Positions 26,003 to 34,045 of a stretch of DNA of 36,090 bases are shown in pieces; the stretch's first letter is position 1, and the number at the start of each line of letters is the position of its first letter. The DNA is from CAYUAI01 sp964442745 (lineage in GTDB: Bacteria > Pseudomonadota > Gammaproteobacteria > S012-40). Made by a program: the position numbers and the translations under genes. The stretch is taken from positions 1 to 36,090 of the forward strand of contig CAYUAI010000038.1 of the NCBI GenBank assembly GCA_964442745.1, in the 5' to 3' direction. Below the pieces are notes generated by a model, which had not been told where the DNA came from, ran no database searches, and saw only the letters and a list, made by a program, of their open reading frames with translations.

Positions 26003-27249
26003 TCTTTGACGGCCTTGATTAATAATACCGGCAACTGAGGACGGTATACCGTCTGCGCGGCCAAGCGGTCACGGCGGGCCACCGAAATTTGTACGGCTTG
26101 TGACGGCTTGTCTTGCATAAAATTTAACACCACCGCTTTCGATTCTTCGGTCACACAACTCACTACCAGCCGCCCAGCATCGGCTAAGCGACGCCAGACA
26201 TAAACAAGAATCTCAGACAACTGTTGACCTCCGCCTCCGACAAACACCACGTTGGGGGCTGGGCATTCCTCTAAAATGGCAGGGGCCTCCCCTTGCCGGA
26301 TCATTAAATTTTTTACCACGCCAAATTTTTGCTGATTTTCTGCCAAATAATGAAATCGAGCCGGGTTTTTCTCCACCGCATACACTTGTCCATGGGGGTT
26401 CCATAACGCCCACTCACAGGCAACACTGCCACAACCCGCCCCCACATCCCAGCCGATATCCGAGGCAGTGGGTTGCAATAAATTCAGAATATGCAGGCGT
26501 ATTTCTTTTTTACTGATCATGCCTCGACCCGCCAAATCACCGGTAGCAAAGCAAGCATCGTCAATGCCAGGAAACTCAGGTAAACAGCCACGATTCTCTC
26601 GTGTTTGCACAATCACCACCACCAGCTCATGCGGTATGTCTAAACGCTCAAGTAACAGCTGATCCGCCTGGCTGACATAAAGCCGCTCATCCGCCGTCCC
26701 CAAGGCTTCTGCCACATACAATATAGCATCGGCAAAGCCATGATTGACCAGTTCGGTGGCAATATGCCGAGGCTGACTTTGCCCATCTGTTAACAGTGCA
26801 TAGGTGCGATTCGCTCTTAACCGGGCACGCAGACTAGTCATCGGACGACCATGCAAACTCATCATTTCCGCGTGCTGCTGAGCCAGACCAAACCGAGCGA
26901 AGGCCACCTGGATACTGGATACATTGCTATGAAAAATCAATTTTTCACGCGGTAAATGACGACTCAACCACTGGCCAAGACCATAACTTAATGGGTCCCC
27001 AGACGCTAAAAAAACAACCTGCTGATCGGCGTATTGAGCTAATACATTTTTTAAGGCAGAAAATGGCTTTGGATACGGCTTCAACTGACCCCTGGTATCC
27101 GTCAACAAGACTAAATGGCGTTCCGCACCAAAAATCACTTGGGCCTCGGTAATGGCGCGTTGAGCCACCCCATTGAGTGTCACTTCACCCGCCACTCCCA
27201 TGCCGATCACATGAATCGCCGGTCCTGGCCAACGCTGTTTTTCCATCAC
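25999..27249 (-). CDS. cbiET: Fused cobalt-precorrin-6B C5,C15-methyltransferase/decarboxylase CbiET (CobL)
   Basis: The 416-residue protein fuses the C5 methylase CbiE (about 12-215) and the decarboxylating C15 methylase CbiT (about 240-414). CbiE landmarks are IHVIGMGVAGEVTLNGVAQR, VVFLASGDPLSYGLGQWLSR and MSLHGRPMTSLRARL. CbiT has the class I SAM-binding motif DVGAGCGSVACEWAL (268-282), NVVFVGGGGQQLSEIL and ADAGRLVVSCVTEE. The fusion is the CobL layout known from aerobic organisms and also found in early-cobalt clusters. It overlaps both neighbours by four bases, so expression is tightly coupled. Confidence 0.95.
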   Translation of the reverse strand: MMEKQRWPGPAIHVIGMGVAGEVTLNGVAQRAITEAQVIFGAERHLVLLTDTRGQLKPYPKPFSALKNVLAQYADQQVVFLASGDPLSYGLGQWLSRHLPREKLIFHSNVSSIQVAFARFGLAQQHAEMMSLHGRPMTSLRARLRANRTYALLTDGQSQPRHIATELVNHGFADAILYVAEALGTADERLYVSQADQLLLERLDIPHELVVVIVQTRENRGCLPEFPGIDDACFATGDLAGRGMISKKEIRLHILNLLQPTASDIGWDVGAGCGSVACEWALWNPHGQVYAVEKNPARFHYLAENQQKFGVVKNLMIRQGEAPAILEECPAPNVVFVGGGGQQLSEILVYVWRRLADAGRLVVSCVTEESKAVVLNFMQDKPSQAVQISVARRDRLAAQTVYRPQLPVLLIKAVKE

Positions 27250-27893
27250 AAAAACAAGCCTTGTTGCAATCGGCCTAGCACATTATAAACCGACACAGTT
27301 AACGCACTGCCGCCTCGCCGCCCCAATAACGTAATATAAGGAATCGCCTGCTTTTTTGCCAACTCAGTTAAGGCTTGCTTGGATTCTTGAGCACCCACAA
27401 AACCCACCGGCATGGCAACAATTAATGCGGGCTTAGGCGCACCATCGCGGATCATTTCTAACAAACGAAACAGTGCTGTCGGTGCATTACCAATGAGTAC
27501 AATGGCACCTGAAAGATGGGGCTTCCAATAACTTAAAGCCGTCATAGTACGTGTTTCTTGGTGAAGTTTAGCTTGCTCAGACAAACCCGGTTCATTTAAA
27601 AAACAATGTGCTTGACCTGTCAAATACCTCGAAGTAATCCCATGGCGAACCATTTCCACATCGCACAACACCGCGCAGTTTTGTTCAATGGCCTGAATCC
27701 CTGTTGCCACCGGATTAGCAAAAAATGTTAAGGTTTGGATGACATCGGGATCACCACAGGTATGAATCAAACGCATAGCAACCTGTTGCTCTTGCTCATC
27801 AAACCCCGTTAAGTCTGAGATCGCCTTAATACGCGCAAACGACAAATTTTCAATCGCCACGGGATCGTGGATATAATCATATGAATCATCCAT
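27246..27893 (-). CDS. cbiC: Cobalt-precorrin-8 methylmutase CbiC/CobH
   Basis: This 215-residue enzyme moves the C11 methyl group to C12, giving cobyrinic acid, the last ring-modifying step. Landmarks are AMRLIHTCGDPDVIQTLTFF (with the conserved HTCGDPD, including the catalytic His), AVLCDVEMVRHGIT, APTALFRLLEMIRDGAPKPA and VGFVGAQESKQALTEL. It follows cbiX by 8 bases and overlaps cbiET by 4. The start context is weak, but the family alignment supports the ATG used. Confidence 0.95.
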   Translation of the reverse strand: MDDSYDYIHDPVAIENLSFARIKAISDLTGFDEQEQQVAMRLIHTCGDPDVIQTLTFFANPVATGIQAIEQNCAVLCDVEMVRHGITSRYLTGQAHCFLNEPGLSEQAKLHQETRTMTALSYWKPHLSGAIVLIGNAPTALFRLLEMIRDGAPKPALIVAMPVGFVGAQESKQALTELAKKQAIPYITLLGRRGGSALTVSVYNVLGRLQQGLFL

Positions 27894-27901
27894 CGCACGA
27901 T

Positions 27902-28831
27902 TTATCTCGACCCATCATGTGATGCATGAGAATGGGAAGGCTCAGCATCCGTCCCAATTCCTCGCACATGGTGATGGTGACTGGTTTGTGGTTCCCCTAT
28001 TTTGTGTTCAGCCCCCACAATATGTTCACGGTAATGACACAACTGGCAATTCATATTGCCATCGCCCTGCTCCACTTCCCGAATGCGTGAAACAAAGGCA
28101 TCAATCACCAAAGGATGATCATTCAGATAACCCGCTTTGACCACCTTGATGTTGGCATGACGTTGTTGAAACTCATCCGTAATTTGATAAATCTTTTTGA
28201 CTAAGCGGCCAGTAAACAAAAAATAGGGAAACACAATAATATTTTGATAACCCAATCCCACACACCGCTCCAGCGCCTCTTCCAATAACGGTTGTGTCAC
28301 CCCAATAAAACTGGTTTCTGCCCAACCAAAACCCATACCCTCCCATAACATTCGAGTGATCTTGCTAATATTAGAATTGGCGTCGGCATCAGAAGCCCCA
28401 CGGCCAACCACCATCAATAAGGTTTCAGAAGGCGGACTAGCCAGGATCTGCTGCGCCGCCTCAATGCGCTGAGCCGCGGCCCGGATTAACTCAGACTGGA
28501 CACCCAACTCCACCCCATAAGTCAAGGCCACTTGCGGATAACTGACTTGTAAATCTTGAATTTCGCTCGGTATATCATTTTTTGCATGTCCTGCCGCCAT
28601 CAACATGCAAGGCACCGCAATAACTTGCTGAGCCCCTTGCTCCAGTAAACGCTCCAGACCGGTACGAATGACCGGCGTCGCAAACTCTAAAAAACCCGTC
28701 TCACAAAGCCGATCATTAAACAGGCTGCTCAGTTTTTTCATTACCCGATTAAATTCATCAATGCCCGCCACATCACGCGACCCATGCCCAATAAAAAGTA
28801 AACCCTTGCGGGTTTTGTTATCTGTCGCCAA
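27902..28831 (-). CDS. cbiX: Sirohydrochlorin cobaltochelatase CbiX, long form with Cys/His tail
   Basis: CbiX inserts cobalt into sirohydrochlorin, the committed step of the early-cobalt pathway. The 309-residue protein has two chelatase half-domains. The first has GLLFIGHGSRD with the catalytic His (about 16) and MLMAAGHAKNDIP with the second metal His. The second half begins LLMVVGRGASDADANSNISK. The C-terminal tail carries Met-x-Cys-x-x-Cys (MNCQLC, 260-265), a motif known from Bacillus megaterium CbiX, where it binds an Fe-S cluster. A His-rich end follows (TSHHHHVRG, SHSHASH), plausibly holding cobalt. It is the first ring gene of the operon, 66 bases after btuR. Confidence 0.93.
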   Translation of the reverse strand: MATDNKTRKGLLFIGHGSRDVAGIDEFNRVMKKLSSLFNDRLCETGFLEFATPVIRTGLERLLEQGAQQVIAVPCMLMAAGHAKNDIPSEIQDLQVSYPQVALTYGVELGVQSELIRAAAQRIEAAQQILASPPSETLLMVVGRGASDADANSNISKITRMLWEGMGFGWAETSFIGVTQPLLEEALERCVGLGYQNIIVFPYFLFTGRLVKKIYQITDEFQQRHANIKVVKAGYLNDHPLVIDAFVSRIREVEQGDGNMNCQLCHYREHIVGAEHKIGEPQTSHHHHVRGIGTDAEPSHSHASHDGSR

Positions 28832-28897
28832 TGATATTTACTCTCACTTAACCATACAATTACAATTGTTGCCACGCTACATCAAGCAACCTAAATT

Positions 28898-29512
28898 TTA
28901 CAACTCCATGCCTTTTTGTGCCCGAATTCCAGCGCGAAACGCATGTTTGACATCCTGCATTTCTGTGACCGTATCCGCTAAGGCTAAAATCTCGGGTTTA
29001 GCGGCACGCCCGGTGATAACCACATGTTGCATTTCGGGCTTATTAGTAATGTCTTGTACGACATCTTGGATAGAGAGATAGCCATACTTAAGTACAATAT
29101 TTAATTCATCCAACAATACCAAATCAATGGCTGGATTTTCTAACAACGCTTTCGCACACTGCCAAGCTTGTTGGGCCGCCTGTATGTCCTGTTGCCGACT
29201 TTGTGTTTCCCAGGTGAAACCCTCACCCATCAAATGATATTCCACCTGCGCTTGTTGGCGAAAAAATATCGCCTCACCGGTAGGCATCCCACCTTTAATA
29301 AATTGGATAATACCCACTCGCATGTGGTGTCCTAGCGCACGCGCCACCACCCCAAAGCCCGCACTACTCTTGCCTTTGCCATTGCCAGTATTCACTAAGA
29401 TAACACCTTTATCTAACACAGCTTTAGCCACTTTCTGGTCAATAATCGCTTTTTTTTTCATCATACGTATTCGATGACGCTCATCAAGCGTGCTTTTCTC
29501 TGCACTGGGCAT
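28898..29512 (-). CDS. btuR: Cob(I)alamin/cobyrinate adenosyltransferase BtuR (CobO/CobA type)
   Basis: This enzyme transfers 5'-deoxyadenosyl from ATP to Co(I) corrinoids. From the ATG at 29512 it has 204 residues, close to E. coli BtuR. The P-loop is VNTGNGKGKSSAGFGVVARA. RVGIIQFIKGG, LMGEGFTWETQS and LVLLDELNIVLKYGYL follow, and RAAKPEILALADTVTEMQ lies near the C-terminus. A longer frame begins at 29563, but AAGGAG lies 7 bases before the 29512 ATG. It heads the minus-strand cobalamin operon and diverges from cbtB. Confidence 0.95.
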   Translation of the reverse strand: MPSAEKSTLDERHRIRMMKKKAIIDQKVAKAVLDKGVILVNTGNGKGKSSAGFGVVARALGHHMRVGIIQFIKGGMPTGEAIFFRQQAQVEYHLMGEGFTWETQSRQQDIQAAQQAWQCAKALLENPAIDLVLLDELNIVLKYGYLSIQDVVQDITNKPEMQHVVITGRAAKPEILALADTVTEMQDVKHAFRAGIRAQKGMEL

Positions 29513-29555
29513 ATCCCGCTCCTTGTTGTATAATTGGCCGTTAACGATAAAACGA

Positions 29556-29583
29556 TTGATCATTATCGCATTACCGCTATAAT
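29556..29583 (+). promoter_or_regulatory. Probable sigma-70 promoter of cbtB-cbtA
   Basis: TTGATC (29556-29561) and a perfect TATAAT (29578-29583) with a 16-base spacer lie in the divergent btuR-cbtB gap. On the opposite strand, GATAAT (29567-29562) with TTCGAG (29590-29585) 17 bases away could serve btuR. The two promoters would overlap, so both directions may be controlled together. No riboswitch core is recognisable. Confidence 0.5.
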
Positions 29584-29677
29584 TCTCGAAAACTCACAGC
29601 CTGGGGATAACCAACAGATCTGAATGTCCCTCGCATTGAAAATAAACACCGCTTTTATCAGCTTGAGGAATAATCAA

Positions 29678-29863
29678 ATGGCGCAAACAACCTTGCACGC
29701 AGATGGTAACATACAATCAAAAGCAAAAGCTCAGCCTTTACAAATCGCCGCCGCCGCGATTCTCGGATCGTTGATTATTTTGTTTGTCAGCCTGGCGCCC
29801 ATGGAAGTCGTGCATAACGCGGCTCACGATGGTCGACACTCCTTTGCCTTTCCTTGCCACTAA
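29678..29863 (+). CDS. cbtB: Cobalt transporter small subunit CbtB
   Basis: This 61-residue single-span membrane protein (hydrophobic residues about 22-41) ends in VHNAAHDGRHSFAFPCH. That His-rich C-terminal motif defines CbtB and is thought to bind cobalt. The frame is open upstream to 29624. The ATG at 29678 is chosen for its GAGGAA site 7 bases before it and for the usual CbtB length. cbtA begins 12 bases after its stop. CbtAB are predicted B12-linked cobalt uptake proteins. Confidence 0.92.
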   Translation: MAQTTLHADGNIQSKAKAQPLQIAAAAILGSLIILFVSLAPMEVVHNAAHDGRHSFAFPCH

Positions 29864-29875
29864 AACGAATTCAAA

Positions 29876-30574
29876 ATGATCTTTCGCCGCATCACATTAT
29901 CTGCCATCGCTATCGGTATTTTGGCCGGTGTTTTTTTGAGCTTGCTGCAAACCGTCGATATCATCCCGATCATCGAGCAAGCGGAACAATACGAAACGCA
30001 CCACGATGCGACACAAGCCGAGCATCACCATACACCCTCGGCTTGGGCACCGAGTGACGGTGTTGAACGAACCGGTTATACCGCCGCCACCAATATACTC
30101 GTGACCATCGGCTTCACCTTACTCCTCGTCAGCCTGATGAGCTACCAAGGCAATAACAAGATATCGATAAAAACCGGCCTGTTATGGGGATTAGCCGGGT
30201 ATGCCACATTTTTCATCGCGCCCAGCATCGGTTTGCCACCTGAAATTCCAGGGACAGAATCCGCGCCGTTACTGGAACGACAAGCCTGGTGGTTAATGAC
30301 AGTAGTATGCACCGGTGCAGGATTAGCCATGCTGGTGTTTGGCAAACGATATTTCATTAAACTGCTTGGACTAGGTATTATTCTCTTACCGCAACTGATC
30401 GGCCCCCCTCCATTCGATCACTCCGCCTTGCCATCCATTGACGCCAATCTCACCGCCTCACTGCAGGCATTAACCGCTGATTTCATGATAGCTAGCTCAC
30501 TCACCAACGCACTATATTGGTTAACGATCGGACTACTCGCCAGCGCCGTTGTTAAACACTACATCCATCGCTGA
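29876..30574 (+). CDS. cbtA: Cobalt transporter subunit CbtA
   Basis: This 232-residue inner-membrane protein has about five hydrophobic segments (roughly 7-27, 65-85, 97-116, 140-160 and 205-228). The first loop is rich in His (HHDATQAEHHHTPSAWAPSD), as is typical of CbtA, and FIAPSIGLPPEIPGTESAPL is a conserved stretch. With CbtB it is predicted to bring in cobalt for the corrin ring. The downstream chelatase gene begins right after its stop, or overlaps it if a TTG start inside cbtA is used. Confidence 0.92.
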   Translation: MIFRRITLSAIAIGILAGVFLSLLQTVDIIPIIEQAEQYETHHDATQAEHHHTPSAWAPSDGVERTGYTAATNILVTIGFTLLLVSLMSYQGNNKISIKTGLLWGLAGYATFFIAPSIGLPPEIPGTESAPLLERQAWWLMTVVCTGAGLAMLVFGKRYFIKLLGLGIILLPQLIGPPPFDHSALPSIDANLTASLQALTADFMIASSLTNALYWLTIGLLASAVVKHYIHR

Positions 30575-30581
30575 AAAAGCA

Positions 30582-31610
30582 GTGTCAAATTCTCCTGCGC
30601 ACTATCCATTCTCAGCCATCGTTGGTCAAACGGCACTAAAAACGGCGTTAACCTTATCCATTATCGAACCCGCCCTCGGGGGTGTTTTAATCGCGGGTCC
30701 ACGCGGCAGTGCCAAATCCACCTTAGCCCGAGGACTCACCGCCATTGCCCAGCTACCCCCTGAGCAATTCGTCAACTTGCCGCTCGGCGCCACCGAAGAA
30801 AAAATTGTTGGTAGCTTGGATTTAGATAAAATCTTAAACAATGGTCACGTGGCTTTTTCACCCGGCTTATTACAACGTGCTCATCAGGGCATTCTGTATG
30901 TGGATGAAATCAATTTATTAGCTGATCACTTAGTGGACTTATTACTCGATGTGACCGCCTCCGGCATCAATTACGTGGAACGCGACGGCATCAGTCATCA
31001 ACACCCCGCCCAATTTAATTTAATCGGCACCATGAACCCGGATGAAGGCGAGCTACGCCCTCAATTGTTAGACCGCTTTGGTTTATACGTGCAATTAAAC
31101 GAACCGATGGACATCCAGAAAAGAATAGAAATTGTACAACGGCGACTGGCCTTTGATGACGATGCCAATGCATTTAATGCACAGTATCAAAGCGCACAAA
31201 ATGACATGATAAAGCGCATCCAACTCGCCAAAGCCTTACTGAAAACCGTTCAAGTCAGTCATGAGAACCAGCAATACATCGCTCAAACATGCCAAGCCGC
31301 CCATGTGGAAGGCATCCGTGCCGATCTCACCCTATTGCGTGCCGCACGTGCCTATAGTGCCTGGCAAAATCGACAAGACATTCGCCCAGCCGATATTGAT
31401 TTTGTGGCAGAATTTGCTTTATCGCATCGTCGCAATCAACCACCCACCGCCCCGCCCCCTAAACAATCAGCCCCCCCACCCAACACCAATCCCCCCCCGC
31501 CCAAGCCACCCGCCGCGCCACAAGGTCAATGGGGTGAAATGCCACCGATAGAGGTATCAAGCCGCGCCATACGTACCTTGGAGCTAGCTACGCACAAAAA
31601 AAAAAGCTAA
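30582..31610 (+). CDS. Chelatase-type AAA+ ATPase, ChlI-like short product of a frameshifted chlD gene
   Basis: This is the motor subunit type of Mg/Co chelatases. The AAA+ domain opens PFSAIVGQTALKTALTLSII, with Walker A GPRGSAKS (39-46 from this GTG), Walker B GILYVDEINLL (about 103-113), and RPQLLDRFGLYVQL (Sensor/Arg region). A proline-rich linker follows, then GEMPPIEV. Such a linker normally joins the AAA+ half to a VWA half in ChlD/BchD. The frame ends at 31610, directly after ten A residues, and the VWA half continues in the -1 frame. GTG at 30582 (342 residues) lies 8 bases after cbtA; a TTG at 30549 would overlap cbtA. No CobN subunit is in the window. Confidence 0.85.
   Translation: MSNSPAHYPFSAIVGQTALKTALTLSIIEPALGGVLIAGPRGSAKSTLARGLTAIAQLPPEQFVNLPLGATEEKIVGSLDLDKILNNGHVAFSPGLLQRAHQGILYVDEINLLADHLVDLLLDVTASGINYVERDGISHQHPAQFNLIGTMNPDEGELRPQLLDRFGLYVQLNEPMDIQKRIEIVQRRLAFDDDANAFNAQYQSAQNDMIKRIQLAKALLKTVQVSHENQQYIAQTCQAAHVEGIRADLTLLRAARAYSAWQNRQDIRPADIDFVAEFALSHRRNQPPTAPPPKQSAPPPNTNPPPPKPPAAPQGQWGEMPPIEVSSRAIRTLELATHKKKS
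31580..31605 (+). promoter_or_regulatory. Candidate -1 frameshift site: SD-like GGAG plus A10 slippery run
   Basis: GGAG (31580-31583) lies 12 bases before ten consecutive A residues (31596-31605), followed by GCTAA. The zero frame reads CAC AAA AAA AAA AGC TAA. Slipping back one base gives AAA AAG CTA AAC and opens the VWA frame. A purine-rich site 10-14 bases upstream of an A-run is the arrangement of the dnaX -1 signal. I see no strong stem-loop close downstream; a palindrome, TGCCATGGCA, lies about 60 bases on. Transcript slippage on the A-run, or an A-count error, would have the same effect. Confidence 0.6.
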
Positions 31611-32302
31611 ACAAAACCTTTGCTGACTTAAACAACCCGTCGACCAATACTCAGGCTTCGGCATGCCATGGCATCACCAAACATGCTTCAGCCACTCACC
31701 TAGCCTCTGGGAAAATCCACTGGTTTAGCACCTTCTGCCAAACAGACAATCACCAAACCCATCGCATCCAGCTTCGCAAACTCATATACAAACAACAACG
31801 CCCCCCACAATCACATCATCATATGATATTACTGGATACCTCAGCCTCCAGCCTAAATCAGCACGCATTAAGCTTAAGCAAAGGCGTCATTATTGACTTA
31901 GGGAAAACTATTTATTTAGCCAGACAGCGTTTATCCTTAATCCAATTTGGTAACAACCAAGTCAACACGTTGTATCATCACACACGTCCCCCTAAAAACA
32001 TCCAGCAAAAAATCGATGGAATCACAGCCGGAGGCGGCACCCCCTTACGCAACGCCTTATTGCATGCCCAACAACAATTAAAAGACATTAAACAACGTCG
32101 CCCTAACGAATCGCAGTCACTTTATATTTTTACCGATGGTCGCAGCCAAGAACCCTACGCTGACATTCACTTTGCCAGCGACACGCTACTTTTCATTGAT
32201 ACCGAATTAAACCCGATCCCCTTAGCCCGCTGCCAAACCATGGCGCAATTTTTCAAGGCCGAATATATTCGGTTAACTGATCTTCCGATAAAGAACTATT
32301 GA
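31606..32302 (+). CDS. VWA half of the ChlD-like chelatase subunit, in the -1 frame
   Basis: This frame is open without a stop from the A-run to 32302. It first encodes a ChlD-like spacer with KIHWFSTFCQ and RIQLRKLIYKQQRPPQ. A VWA domain follows, with a full MIDAS set: ILLDTSAS (D-x-S-x-S, at about 31826-31849), AGGGTPLRNAL and LYIFTDGRSQEPY. The best internal ATG, at 31823, would cut into the first VWA strand and has no ribosome site, so independent translation is unlikely. Joined to the AAA+ half by a -1 shift, the long product would be about 573 residues, the usual AAA-linker-VWA order of ChlD/BchD. This is probably one gene giving two products; a simple broken gene is the alternative. 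Confidence 0.75.
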
Positions 32303-32323
32303 TACTATTGGCCTTATTCCTAA

Positions 32324-32346
32324 GGAATGGGCGACACAATCACTTC
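32324..32346 (+). repeat. Dispersed short repeat, partial copy
   Basis: GGAATGGGCGACACAATCAC then TTC, 22 bases past the stop of the chelatase VWA frame and running into the end of the opposing regulator gene. It shares GGAATGGGC and a weak ACTTC end with the full copies. ATTCC-TAA-GGAAT just before it makes a small hairpin. Confidence 0.4.
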
Positions 32347-32894
32347 TCGATTTCGCCTCTCGACTTTAATACTGCCGTACGAGCACGAATTCTACTCAGG
32401 GCTACCGGCGTAATCCCCAAATAACGGGCAATGTCATTTTGTGTCACACGCTTCAAAAGATCAGGAGCCTGCTGTTTAATGATCTGATATCGCTCTTCAG
32501 CAGAAAGACAGAGAAACTCATATTCGCGTCGCTCTTTCTTAATCGCTAAGTTAATGAGCAGTTTTATGAGCGCATTTGCAATGGCAATATCATTTTCTGC
32601 AAGCTGGACCAAGTAAGAGAACTTAATATGCAGCAAAGAACAGGGTTCAAGACAAACCAAACTGAATGAACACGGCTCTTCCGACATCAGCGCCGTCAGA
32701 TTTCCTATCACATTGCTTTCCCTAATAAATGATTTTACAAACACCTTCCCATCGGGTGTCATGTAAAAGGCTTTAAGCAATCCTGAACTTAGATAATAGA
32801 GATTGTCATTAAAATCACCTTGCTTGAACACGACATCACCCTTGTCGTATTGGTGTTTCTGTCCAACCTTTGCAAAATAGGAAGCCAAATCCAT
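32340..32894 (-). CDS. Crp/Fnr-family transcription regulator
   Basis: The 184-residue protein has an N-terminal cyclic-nucleotide-binding-like barrel (about 10-115: KGDVVFKQGDFNDNLYYLSS, then KSFIRESNVIGNLTALM). A dimerisation helix and a short C-terminal helix-turn-helix follow (QNDIARYLGITPVALSRIRA, about 148-167). The phosphate-binding R-x-S of true cAMP receptors is not evident and there is no N-terminal cysteine set of Fnr, so the signal is unknown. The ATG has GGAG 6 bases upstream. It diverges from the short-chain dehydrogenase gene with 121 bases between, so it probably controls that gene and itself. Confidence 0.85.
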   Translation of the reverse strand: MDLASYFAKVGQKHQYDKGDVVFKQGDFNDNLYYLSSGLLKAFYMTPDGKVFVKSFIRESNVIGNLTALMSEEPCSFSLVCLEPCSLLHIKFSYLVQLAENDIAIANALIKLLINLAIKKERREYEFLCLSAEERYQIIKQQAPDLLKRVTQNDIARYLGITPVALSRIRARTAVLKSRGEIEK

Positions 32895-33015
32895 CGATTA
32901 CTCCATATGATGTATGCCACAATATTTTTCGATTTTTAACTTAGGTTAATTACACACCACAAGCGGCTCGGTAATATAGGATCAAGTTTACAACAAAACC
33001 TAAGTCGAGGTCATT

Positions 33016-33750
33016 ATGCAGCTAAAGCAAAAAACGATTGTTATCTCAGGAGGGACTTCAGGTATTGGTCGGGCGATGGTTGATCAACTTGCCTCCCACA
33101 ACCAATTGATCGTGGTTGCTAGAAACGAATCGAAACTCAACGAGTTGGTAAAAATTTACCCGAAAGCCATATCTTATGCCTGTCATTTAGCCAATCTAGA
33201 TGAGGTCGCCAGCACGGCGGATTTAATCGCAAAAAATCATCCAAAAATTGATCTGCTTATCAATAATGCGGCCATTCAGTTCACGCCAACGTTTCTTGAT
33301 GACGACTTCCGTTACGAGACCATTAAGCAAGAGATCAATATCAATTTCACCTCCATTTGCTCGCTTATCTATCTACTGCTTCCGTGCCTATTGGACGAAA
33401 AACGTCGAGCCATCATTTTAAATGTAAATTCAGGACTGGCCTTAACCCCAAAAACAAACTCTGCTATTTATTGTGCAACCAAAGGGGGGTTAAATATCTT
33501 ATCTCAGTCGTTACGATATCAACTCAAATCGACCAATATCCGGGTTCTGCAAGCGATGATGCCGTTAGTTGACACACCGATGACCACTGGGCGTGGATCA
33601 GGAAAAATATCAGCAAGCAAAGCCGCTGCAGCCATTATACACGGAATTGAAAAAGAGATTGCCGAACATTATATTGGCAAAGCCAAACTATTAAAATTCA
33701 TTTATCGTCTCTCTCCAACCCTAGCCAAAAATATTTTAAAAAGGAGCTAA
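33016..33750 (+). CDS. Short-chain dehydrogenase/reductase, DltE-like
   Basis: This 244-residue Rossmann oxidoreductase has the cofactor motif SGGTSGIGRA (11-20) and the NNAA motif (83-86). The catalytic Ser is at about 139 (NVNSG), Tyr at 152 and Lys at 156 (IYCATK). A basic Arg at about 36 (VARNESK) after the second strand suggests NADP(H). The layout is that of classical SDRs resembling DltE/YciK; the substrate is unknown. The ATG has a GAGG site. The Crp/Fnr regulator diverges from it, and a broken secreted-protein gene follows two bases after its stop. Confidence 0.85.
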   Translation: MQLKQKTIVISGGTSGIGRAMVDQLASHNQLIVVARNESKLNELVKIYPKAISYACHLANLDEVASTADLIAKNHPKIDLLINNAAIQFTPTFLDDDFRYETIKQEININFTSICSLIYLLLPCLLDEKRRAIILNVNSGLALTPKTNSAIYCATKGGLNILSQSLRYQLKSTNIRVLQAMMPLVDTPMTTGRGSGKISASKAAAAIIHGIEKEIAEHYIGKAKLLKFIYRLSPTLAKNILKRS

Positions 33751-33752
33751 TC

Positions 33753-34045
33753 GTGAAATTCATTATTGCTTTTATGATTCTCTTTTTGCCATCGATTGCC
33801 GCCATGGCGGAGGAACAGATAACAATTAATATAACATCAATTGATATCAATAGAGATGGCAAGTTGATTCTCCTTATTTCCGGAGAAAAGGGCTTTCCAA
33901 TTCAACATAAAGAAGCGCTTGTTACCCGAACAGCAACTGCGTCAAAAAAAACATGGGTCTGTTTGGCCCACCGAATTTTTCGCAGGCAAAACTTTCCAAA
34001 GAAAGTGTATTGTCCGGCATAGCACTGCAACTTGTATATCCATAA
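33753..34045 (+). pseudogene. Broken DUF2141-type secreted protein gene
   Basis: The GTG start gives a signal peptide (MKFIIAFMILFLPSIAAMAE) and the N-terminal strands of a DUF2141-like protein (ITINITSIDINRDGKLILLI). The typical C-terminal block MGLFGPPNFSQAKL lies in the -1 frame, starting at 33953 and ending at the TAA at 34043-34045. The switch is at an 8-base A-run (33944-33951). The central conserved part of the family, with its asparagine/aspartate-rich loop, is missing between the two halves. So there is both an internal deletion and a frame change. The zero frame runs on to 34022 with unrelated residues. Confidence 0.6.

Noticed and set aside
31823..32302. VWA frame as an independent gene starting at the ATG
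   Set aside because: The ATG lies inside the first VWA strand with no ribosome site, and the frame is open back to the A-run with ChlD-like residues.
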